A stretch of DNA of 24,225 nt, from NCBI GenBank assembly GCA_023252315.1, contig JAJPEB010000001.1, positions 1-24,225 on the forward strand, in the 5' to 3' direction. The stretch comes from Candidatus Woesearchaeota archaeon. GTDB lineage: Archaea; Nanobdellota; Nanobdellia; Woesearchaeales; UBA525. The translations under genes were made by a program, and so were the position numbers. The notes beneath the pieces were generated by a model. That model did no database searches, had not been told where the DNA came from, and saw only the letters and a program-made list of their open reading frames with translations. Positions 13,737 to 19,845 of the stretch are shown here, in pieces; within the stretch, counting starts at the first letter, position 1, and the number at the start of each line of letters is the position of its first letter.

Positions 13737-15097
13737 GCGGCGCGCGCGGCAGGCCCGCGGTCTTCCTCGACCGCGACGGCGTGATCAACGAGGAGATCGC
13801 GCATCCCGGGCTCGAGGACAAGGAGGGGCGCGCCATCACCGGGCCGCTCACGCCCGACGAGTTCGAGGGCGCGCTGCTGCCCGGCGTCGCCGACGCGATC
13901 GCGAGGCTCAAGCGCGCGGGCTACCTCACGGTCGTCGTGAGCGGGCAGAACAACGTCGCGAAGGGGTTCCTCTCCCGAGACGCGCTCGCCGCGATCGACG
14001 CGAAGATGCGGGGCCTGCTCGGCGTCGACGCCGCGTATTACTGCACGCACCACGAGGACTACACGGGGCCGTGCGCGTGCAAGAAGCCGAAGAAGGGGCT
14101 GCTCGAGCAGGCCGTCGCGGAGCACGGCATCGACCTCTCGCGCTCGTTCATGGTCGGCGATCGCCGCATCGACATGCAGCTCGGCGACGGGTGCGCGAGG
14201 TGCTTCTACGTCGCGAGCAGGCCGGGCGAGGACGCGCGCGAGTCCGTGGCGATGCTCCCGCTCGCGCTGCAGGCGAGGACCGCGATCGTGAGGGACCTCG
14301 GCGAGGCGGCGCGGCTCATCGTCGCGGGAGATCGGCATCCGCAGGCGATGCGCGAGGCGCTCGTGCCGTGCGCGGGCAGGGGCTCGGGCATGGGCGCGCT
14401 CACGGACGACATCCCCAAGCCCATGATCGCGTTCGAGGGGATCCCGTTCCTGCAGTTCGTGCTGCGCAACCTCTACGACCACGGCGTGCGCCGCTTCGTG
14501 ATCCCCGTCGGCTACAAGCGGGAGATCATCGAAGGGTATTTCGGCGACGGGCGCGGGTTCGGGGACGGCGTCGAGATCGTGTACGCGCAGAGCTCGGTCG
14601 AGATCGAGTCGGGCGGGAGCTTCAAGCGCGGCGCGCAGCTCGTGCAGGACGACGCGTTCGTGATGCAGTACGGCGACGCGTTTTTGCCCTGCGACCTGCG
14701 GCCCATGTGGGAGCGCTTCCTCGGCAGCGGCAAGCTCGCGATGATCGTGTGCGCGAGGCGCGGCCCGCTCAAGGAGTTCGAGAGCAGGGACAACATCATC
14801 GTCGACGGGCACGACAACATCATCGGCTACGACAAGAGGAACGAGTCGGGCAGGGCGACGCTGCTCGACGTGGGCGTCACGTTCTTCCGCAAGGGGGCGC
14901 TGCGCCACTGCGAGCCCGACGCGTTCAAGCTGGGCGACCATATCATCCCGCTGCTCGCGAGAGAAGGCGAGATCATCGCGCATATCGCGGACAGGAAGTC
15001 CGTCGGCATCGGGAACCCCGAGAAGATCCAGCGGTTCAGGGAGTTCCTCGCGACGAACGACCTGCTCGAGCGCACGCGGGCGTTCAGGAGAGCCTGA
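13733..15097 (+). CDS. Fusion of GmhB-like HAD phosphatase and sugar nucleotidyltransferase
   Basis: 454 residues from ATG 13733, which overlaps the epimerase stop. Residues 1-190 match D-glycero-D-manno-heptose-1,7-bisphosphate 7-phosphatase: HAD motif FLDRDGVI with Asp13 and Asp15, the zinc ligands Cys104, His106, Cys114 and Cys116, Lys117-Pro119, and VGDRRID (141-147). The usual TNQSG loop reads SGQNN. Residues about 208-454 are a nucleotidyltransferase: AGRGSGMG (214-221), PKPM (228-231), a QYGDAFLPCD metal motif and a C-terminal domain. In the NDP-heptose pathway GmhB and an HddC-type transferase act close together, so the fusion makes sense. The Arg of the usual G-x-G-x-R loop is replaced here by Gly219. 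No heptose kinase or isomerase is seen in the window. Confidence 0.82.
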   Translation: MSGARGRPAVFLDRDGVINEEIAHPGLEDKEGRAITGPLTPDEFEGALLPGVADAIARLKRAGYLTVVVSGQNNVAKGFLSRDALAAIDAKMRGLLGVDAAYYCTHHEDYTGPCACKKPKKGLLEQAVAEHGIDLSRSFMVGDRRIDMQLGDGCARCFYVASRPGEDARESVAMLPLALQARTAIVRDLGEAARLIVAGDRHPQAMREALVPCAGRGSGMGALTDDIPKPMIAFEGIPFLQFVLRNLYDHGVRRFVIPVGYKREIIEGYFGDGRGFGDGVEIVYAQSSVEIESGGSFKRGAQLVQDDAFVMQYGDAFLPCDLRPMWERFLGSGKLAMIVCARRGPLKEFESRDNIIVDGHDNIIGYDKRNESGRATLLDVGVTFFRKGALRHCEPDAFKLGDHIIPLLAREGEIIAHIADRKSVGIGNPEKIQRFREFLATNDLLERTRAFRRA

Positions 15098-15141
15098 GCG
15101 CGTCCAGGGCAGAGGAGAAAGGGAAAAGAGAGAAGGCGAGC

Positions 15142-15945
15142 TCAGCGCTGCAGCCCTGCGTCCATCTCGAGCGTCGCGTTGCCGAGCAGCCCCGCGCCCG
15201 CGAGCGAGATCGAGGGGCGGTCGGGGCCGTACTGGTCGCCGCACTCGAGCTGCGCTCCCGAATCGGTGACGTGCGCGCGCATGCCGCGGTCCCGCTCCTG
15301 CAGGATCGCGTCCCCAAGCGACGACCGCTCGACCGTGACGTCGCCCTCGCCCGCCTCGACGTCCGCCTTCGCCGAGCGCACGTCCGTCACGCGCACGCCG
15401 CCCCATGAGCTCTTCGCGTCGACCTCCTGCGCGGACACCCCGCTGAGCACGACGTCGCCGCCGGCATCGACCGAGACCCGCTGCGCCGAGAGGCCCTCGA
15501 CGCGCGCGTCGGAGCCGCCCTGCACGACGACCCGGCCCCTGTAGCCGCTCGGCACCGTCACCTCGAGCACGAGCCGCTCCTCCTGCGGCCCTATCCTGTG
15601 GCGGAACACGCCGACGAGCCAGTCCTTGCGCACGCCGATCTCGACGCCGTTCGCGGTGGGGCGCTGCGTGATGGCCGGGGGCTTGATCGCGGGTATCGCG
15701 ACCTGCGCGCCGTGCAGCCATGCGGACGCGCCCCCTCCCTGCGCTCCCTTGACGATGACGGGATCGTCGGCCACGATCGTGATCTCGTCCACGCCCTCGA
15801 GCGGGATCCCCTCCGTGGCGCTGACCTCGCGCTCCTGCGCGGGCTGCGCGCTCGACGATGCCCATATGATCGCGGTGCCTGCGGCGATCGCGATCGCCCC
15901 CACGATGCCGAGCACGATCATCGCGATTCCCATCTTGCTTACCAT
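15142..15945 (-). CDS. DUF4097-type membrane-anchored beta-helix protein
   Basis: 267 residues. A membrane segment at about residues 5-27 anchors an extracytoplasmic part. That part contains short alternating repeats such as ARVEGLSAQRVSVDAGGDVVLSGVSAQEVDAKS, the pattern of DUF4097 (adhesin-like right-handed beta-helix) proteins. The ribosome site GGAGG lies about eight bases before ATG 15945. It is the third gene of a PadR-DUF1700-DUF4097 operon, 28 bases after the DUF1700 stop. This set is well known from Firmicutes, where it is linked to envelope stress; its presence here suggests transfer or an older shared module. Molecular function is not established. Confidence 0.75.
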   Translation of the reverse strand: MVSKMGIAMIVLGIVGAIAIAAGTAIIWASSSAQPAQEREVSATEGIPLEGVDEITIVADDPVIVKGAQGGGASAWLHGAQVAIPAIKPPAITQRPTANGVEIGVRKDWLVGVFRHRIGPQEERLVLEVTVPSGYRGRVVVQGGSDARVEGLSAQRVSVDAGGDVVLSGVSAQEVDAKSSWGGVRVTDVRSAKADVEAGEGDVTVERSSLGDAILQERDRGMRAHVTDSGAQLECGDQYGPDRPSISLAGAGLLGNATLEMDAGLQR

Positions 15946-15973
15946 GCGCTTGCCTCCGTCCCTCTCATAGTTG

Positions 15974-16603
15974 TCACTGCCGTCTCCCCGTCTGCGTTTC
16001 CCTGCTTGCCTTCCCGTCTCCGACGAGCGACGTCCATCCTCTCCTGGTGCCGAGGGTCAGCGAGAGATGCTTGAGCGCGATGTCGTAGAGCAGCGACGCG
16101 AGCCTCATCCCCGCGATCATGAGCATCCCGCCGATGCACGCGAACCCGAATCCCACGAGCGCGCCCCCCGATGGCGCGAACTCGAGGTACATGCCCGGCG
16201 TGAGCGCGGGCCCCGCGAGGATCTCGATCATGGCGACGGCGCCGCCGATGAGCAGCGTGATGCCGGCGCCCAGGAACACGAGCAGGATGATCGCGCTGCC
16301 GATGAAGGGGCCGATGATGAGCAGCGCGCTGCGCAGGCCCGTGCCGATCGCGGAGAGCGTCGCGCGCAGGAAGTCGGGGATCCTCCTCGACGACGCCGCG
16401 GCCCTCACGTCCCTCTCCGCCGCGATGTGGCGCGCGATCGCGCGGGGGCTGCCGAGCGAGCGCGCGATCTCCTCCTCGCTCCTGCCCTGCCTGCGCCCTT
16501 CCGTGAAGTGCTCCTCGTAGTCCGCGAGGATCTCGTCGGCCTCCTCGGCGGAGAGGTGCGCGAGCTCGCGGCGCAGCTCGCCCATGAATCGGTTCTGGTT
16601 CAT
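15974..16603 (-). CDS. DUF1700 (HAAS-domain) membrane protein
   Basis: 209 residues from ATG 16603, which has GGAGG at the right distance and overlaps the PadR stop as ATGA. The frame is open further upstream, but only through PadR out of frame. Residues 1-65 form the helical HAAS domain, with the typical RRELAHLSAEEADEILADYEEHF and EEIARSLGSPRAIAR segments. Several membrane spans follow at about 92-125 and 148-170. The HAAS domain is thought to bind PadR-type regulators at the membrane, so this protein probably keeps its repressor in check until an envelope signal appears. That role is inferred from the family. Confidence 0.82.
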   Translation of the reverse strand: MNQNRFMGELRRELAHLSAEEADEILADYEEHFTEGRRQGRSEEEIARSLGSPRAIARHIAAERDVRAAASSRRIPDFLRATLSAIGTGLRSALLIIGPFIGSAIILLVFLGAGITLLIGGAVAMIEILAGPALTPGMYLEFAPSGGALVGFGFACIGGMLMIAGMRLASLLYDIALKHLSLTLGTRRGWTSLVGDGKASRETQTGRRQ

Positions 16604-16917
16604 CTTCTCGCCTCCTTGAGCAGCGCGTCGACGCTCCTCGAGAACACATCCCACGCGCCGAGCAGCGACGCGAGCCGCTCCTTGCCGCGCGGGGTGAGCG
16701 TGTAGTACTTCCGCGTGGGGCCCTCGCTCGATTCCTTGAGGAAGGTCTCCACGTACCCCTCGTCCTTGAGCCTGCGCAGGAGAGGGTAGACCGTGCCCTC
16801 CGTGATGTCGAGCGACTTGCGGATCTCCTGCACGAGCTCGTAGCCGTAGCGCGGCCTGCGCCGCAGCAGCGCGAGCACGCACGGCTCGAGGACGCCTTTC
16901 CTGAACTGCGTATCCAT
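16600..16917 (-). CDS. PadR-family transcriptional regulator
   Basis: 105 residues, typical of the small PadR subfamily. A winged helix-turn-helix covers residues 5-85, with LEPCVLALL, YGYELVQEI, TEGTVYPLLRRL and the wing SEGPTRKYYTLTPRGKE; a short dimerisation helix ends the chain. First gene of the operon with DUF1700 and DUF4097. An inverted repeat lies between its TATA box and start codon, so it probably represses its own operon. Ligand or signal unknown; in related operons the membrane partner is the sensor. Confidence 0.9.
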   Translation of the reverse strand: MDTQFRKGVLEPCVLALLRRRPRYGYELVQEIRKSLDITEGTVYPLLRRLKDEGYVETFLKESSEGPTRKYYTLTPRGKERLASLLGAWDVFSRSVDALLKEARR

Positions 16918-16926
16918 GTGATGCCA

Positions 16927-16955
16927 ACTACTTTGCTATGCATGGTAGTATTTAT
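16927..16955 (-). promoter_or_regulatory. PadR promoter with candidate operator
   Basis: ACTAC (16927-16931) and GTAGT (16945-16949) form an inverted repeat with a 13-base spacer, spanning the expected start point and touching the TATA box (CATAAATAC on the minus strand, 16955-16947). A dimeric winged-helix repressor bound here would block initiation. The half-sites are short, so this is a proposal. Confidence 0.4.
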
Positions 16956-16982
16956 GCGTTTCTCCACTCCCAGACAGCCAGG

Positions 16983-16990
16983 ATTATATA
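16983..16990 (+). promoter_or_regulatory. TATA box of the cyclase-family gene
   Basis: ATTATATA lies about 26 nt before ATG 17012, leaderless spacing. It points away from the PadR promoter, so the two operons are divergent and share less than 100 bases. Confidence 0.55.
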
Positions 16991-17011
16991 CCGATATCGC
17001 CACGTGAGCGC

Positions 17012-17617
17012 ATGATCGTCGACATGACGCTGCCCATCGACGGCAGGACCCCTAATTTCCCAGGCGACCCTCCCGTCGCCATCACGCAATGCTCTACCGT
17101 CGAGAAGGACGGCATCGGGAAGAAGATGCTCTCCTTCCATTCCCATTTCTCGACGCACATCGACGCCCCCTCCCACATGGTCGCCCGCGGGAAGACCCTG
17201 AGCGACTATCCAGTGGAGAGGTTCGTAGGGGATGCTGTCGTGCTCGACGTCAGAGGGCAGCAAGAGATCGTCACAGGGCTACAAGGCGTTGAAGAAGGCG
17301 ACATAGTCTTCTTCTTGACAGGGCATAGCGACAGGGTGTACGAGCCGGAATATTTCCGCGACAACCCCGTGCTCAGCCCGGAGACTGCCGAGGCCCTGGT
17401 CCGCAGGAAGGTGAAGATCGTCGGCCTCGACACTCCCACCCCTGACAACGCGCCGTACACGCTGCACAAGCTCTTCTTCGAGCACGACATCCTGATCGTC
17501 GAGAACCTCGTCAACCTCGAGGCGCTCGCGGGAAAGCGGTTCCGATGCTACGCGCTGCCGCTGAAGATCACCGACGGCGACGGGGCGCCTTGCAGGGTGA
17601 TCGGCATCGTGGACTGA
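17012..17617 (+). CDS. Cyclase-family metal hydrolase (kynurenine-formamidase-like)
   Basis: 201 residues, the usual size of the family. The metal-site motif reads HSHFSTHIDAPSH at residues 43-55, equivalent to the HxGTHxDxPxH signature, with Ser where Gly is usual. Near the N-terminus it has DMTLPIDGRTPNFPGDP, and later GLDTPTPD, all typical. Members hydrolyse N-formylkynurenine, cyclic or lactone-like substrates, and many are of unknown substrate. No tryptophan-degradation genes are nearby, so the kynurenine role should not be assumed. Third-base usage looks less GC-biased than in the flanking operons, hinting at acquisition. The amidotransferase follows after 15 bases. Confidence 0.8.
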   Translation: MIVDMTLPIDGRTPNFPGDPPVAITQCSTVEKDGIGKKMLSFHSHFSTHIDAPSHMVARGKTLSDYPVERFVGDAVVLDVRGQQEIVTGLQGVEEGDIVFFLTGHSDRVYEPEYFRDNPVLSPETAEALVRRKVKIVGLDTPTPDNAPYTLHKLFFEHDILIVENLVNLEALAGKRFRCYALPLKITDGDGAPCRVIGIVD

Positions 17618-17632
17618 ACGAAGGAGGACCGC

Positions 17633-18388
17633 ATGAAGCTGCACATAGTGACGCACGAGAGCTTCGAGGCGCCAGGAGCCGTTGAGGAGTGGGCGAGAAG
17701 GAAAGGGCACGGCATCAGCCACACCCGGACATATCAAGGGGATGCGCTCCCCCAGAGCATCAGCGGCATCGACCTCCTCGTCGTGATGGGAGGACCGCAA
17801 TCTCCGTCGACGACAACCCGGGAATGCCCCCACTTTGACGTGCGCAAGGAGACCGCGTTCATCAGAAAAGCGATAGATGCGGGAAAGATGGCATTGGGAG
17901 TCTGCCTCGGGGCACAGCTCATCGGGGAGGCCTTGGGCGCAAGATTCGCACATAGCCCGCACCGGGAGATCGGCGTGTTCGAGCTCACGTTGACCCCCGA
18001 CGCCGAGGGCGATCCCATCTTCTCGGCATTCCCGAAGCGGTTCCTCGTGGGGCATTGGCATGGCGATATGCCCGGGCTCACTCCCGAGTCCAAGGTGCTC
18101 GCGACGAGCGAAGGGTGCCCGAGGCAGATCGTGCGGTATTCCCCGAAGGTATACGGGTTCCAGTGCCATTTCGAGTTCACCAGGGAGACGATCGAGGGAA
18201 TGATCGATTCCTGTGGCGATGAGCTGACCCGAGGAGAGGACACGAGATACGTGCAGACTGCGGCGACGCTGAGAGCGCATGACTACGATGCGATAAACCA
18301 GCGCCTGTTCGCGTTCCTCGATCACCTCGAAGATACGCACCGTCGAGAGCGAGAGGCGGCATCCGCGGAACTCCGGCCTTCCCGGTAG
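17633..18388 (+). CDS. Class I glutamine amidotransferase-like protein
   Basis: 251 residues with ribosome site GGAGG before ATG 17633. The triad is visible: the nucleophile Cys in GVCLGAQLIGEALGA, and the His-Glu pair in YGFQCHFEFT. The segment DLLVVMGGPQSP also fits. Stand-alone proteins of this type resemble the GMP-synthase amidotransferase domain and act on various substrates, sometimes as gamma-glutamyl hydrolases. There is no synthetase partner next to it, so it may be a hydrolase. It lies 15 bases after the cyclase-family gene and shares its milder GC bias. The stop is TAG, and it converges on the glycosyltransferase that ends at 18427. Confidence 0.82.
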   Translation: MKLHIVTHESFEAPGAVEEWARRKGHGISHTRTYQGDALPQSISGIDLLVVMGGPQSPSTTTRECPHFDVRKETAFIRKAIDAGKMALGVCLGAQLIGEALGARFAHSPHREIGVFELTLTPDAEGDPIFSAFPKRFLVGHWHGDMPGLTPESKVLATSEGCPRQIVRYSPKVYGFQCHFEFTRETIEGMIDSCGDELTRGEDTRYVQTAATLRAHDYDAINQRLFAFLDHLEDTHRREREAASAELRPSR

Positions 18389-18426
18389 CTTCCCCAGGTC
18401 GACGAGAGAGGAAGCGAGCGATCCCC

Positions 18427-19104
18427 TCAGTGCGTCATCCGCCACCAGACGAGCCGCGCCATGATCCGCACTCCGTCGCCCATCGTCATGCCCTTGTAGC
18501 GGTCGTGGTAGATCGTCTCGATGGGGATCTCCGCATGCGTGAGCATCGCCTTGCCCGCGCGCGCGATCATCTCGCTCTCGACGTCGTAGCCGCGGTTGCG
18601 CCAGCGCACCTTCGCGTACGCTGCCTTCGTGAGCGCGCGGTAGCCGCACAGCGGGTCGTGCAGGCGCATCCCGTAGAAGATCTCGATCACCTTGCGGAAG
18701 AGCCACCTGCCCGCCCTGCGCTCGATCGGCATGCGCCCCACGACCTTGCGCGCGCCGAACACGATGTCGTAGCCCTGCACGAGCCGTTCGAGGAAGAGCG
18801 GCAGCTCGTCCGGGCTGTGCTGCCCGTCGCCGTCGAGGAACACGATCGCCCTCGCGCCGCGCGAGAACGCGAAGTCCGCGCCCGTCTTCATCGCCGCGCC
18901 CTTGCCGAGGTTCACCGCGTGGCGCAGGACGCAGGCTCCTGCCCTGCGCGCGGCGTCGGACGTGCGGTCCCTGCTGCCGTCGTCGACGACGATGGGGGAG
19001 AAGCCCTGCGCGCGCACGAGGCGCACGACGGACGCGATGCGCCGCTCCTCGTTGCACGCCGGGATGACCACCGGGCACCTGCTCTTGGGGATCGCGCGCT
19101 CCAT
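18427..19104 (-). CDS. GT2 glycosyltransferase, polyprenyl-phosphate type
   Basis: 225 residues. The GT-A fold shows VVIPACNEERRI (12-23), VVDDGSRDRT (39-48), NLGKGAAMKTG (65-75) and the metal motif FLDGDGQHSPDE (89-100), then DPLCGYRA and the YDVESEMI segment. These are marks of the dolichol-phosphate-glucose/mannose synthase branch. No membrane domain is attached. It starts one base after the SMR gene's TAG, so it ends a tight STT3-SMR-SMR-GT operon. Making the lipid-linked sugar that the SMR pair flips and STT3-linked assembly uses is the natural reading, comparable to ArnC beside ArnE/ArnF in bacteria. The sugar is unknown. Confidence 0.85.
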   Translation of the reverse strand: MERAIPKSRCPVVIPACNEERRIASVVRLVRAQGFSPIVVDDGSRDRTSDAARRAGACVLRHAVNLGKGAAMKTGADFAFSRGARAIVFLDGDGQHSPDELPLFLERLVQGYDIVFGARKVVGRMPIERRAGRWLFRKVIEIFYGMRLHDPLCGYRALTKAAYAKVRWRNRGYDVESEMIARAGKAMLTHAEIPIETIYHDRYKGMTMGDGVRIMARLVWWRMTH

Positions 19105-19105
19105 G

Positions 19106-19447
19106 CTACACCGAGATGACGACGATGCCCGCGACGATGAGGAGGATGCCGCACCATCGCCCGATGCGGATCTGCTCGTTGAGATGCCTGCGCGCGAGCA
19201 ATGCGGACCACACGTACGTCATGCTCGTGAGGGGGTACGCCACGGCGAGCGGGAGCACCTTGAGCGCGTAGAGGTAGAGCGGCACGCTCGCGGCGTAGAG
19301 GAGCGCGCCCGCGACGAGCTGCCTGTTCCTGAGCAGCTTCGCCGGCCTGAAGCTGAAATGGTGCGCGCCGCGCTTGAGGAAGAGCGCGCCGAGCGCGCCG
19401 ATCGCCGTCGCCATCGCCGTCACGAGCAGCGCGACGAGCGGGATCAC
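19106..19447 (-). CDS. SMR/EmrE-type four-TM protein, second of a pair
   Basis: 113 residues from GTG 19447, with four membrane helices: VALLVTAMATAIGALGALFL, LVAGALLYAASVPLYLYAL, AVAYPLTSMTYVWSALLA and WCGILLIVAGIVVISV. The frame is open upstream, but only as Arg-rich shadow of the preceding gene; the GTG overlaps that gene's TGA by four bases (GTGA). The motif KVLPLAVAYPL is typical of the EamA/SMR half-transporters. Paired unequal SMR genes often work as heterodimers, and next to a polyprenyl-phosphate glycosyltransferase the pattern matches ArnE/ArnF lipid-sugar flippases. Drug efflux is less likely in this context. Confidence 0.72.
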   Translation of the reverse strand: MIPLVALLVTAMATAIGALGALFLKRGAHHFSFRPAKLLRNRQLVAGALLYAASVPLYLYALKVLPLAVAYPLTSMTYVWSALLARRHLNEQIRIGRWCGILLIVAGIVVISV

Positions 19448-19845
19448 GCGGCGCCCCCGCTGCGCCCGACGAGCGCGACGCCCGCCATAATGAGCGCGAT
19501 GCCGCACAGCTCCTTCCACGCGAGGCGCTCGCCGATCGCGAAGCTCGCGAGCACGACCCACACGAACCCGAGCGCGAGCAGCGGGTGCACGACGGAGAGC
19601 TCGCCGTGGCGCAGCGCGAGCACGAGGAGCACGCCGCTCGCGCACATGAGCGCGAGGCCTGCGAGGAAGAAGGGGTCGAGGACGAGCGCCGCGATGCCCG
19701 TCTCGCGCGAGAGCGCGACCTTGAGCACCGCCTGCGCGAGCGTCATGCCTATCGTGCAGAAGACGACGAGGGCGATCGCCCTGCGCGTGGCGCCCGCGGG
19801 CTCACTTGGCCTGGGCCGCGGTGCCTTGCTTCCCATCCCAGTCAA
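19444..19845 (-). CDS. SMR/EmrE-type four-TM protein, first of a pair
   Basis: 133 residues from ATG 19845, or 130 from ATG 19836; both overlap the 3' end of STT3 (stop 19802-19804) by 35-44 bases. Four helices lie at about residues 23-44, 54-76, 83-103 and 109-127, with the charged GERLAWKELCG loop before the last. Sequence such as LRHGELSVVHPLLALGFVWV matches the EamA/SMR half-transporter pattern. It differs clearly from its downstream partner, as expected of a heterodimer. Coupling with STT3 through overlap suggests both are needed in fixed ratio. A lipid-linked-sugar flippase role is inferred from context. Confidence 0.72.
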   Translation of the reverse strand: MTGMGSKAPRPRPSEPAGATRRAIALVVFCTIGMTLAQAVLKVALSRETGIAALVLDPFFLAGLALMCASGVLLVLALRHGELSVVHPLLALGFVWVVLASFAIGERLAWKELCGIALIMAGVALVGRSGGAA

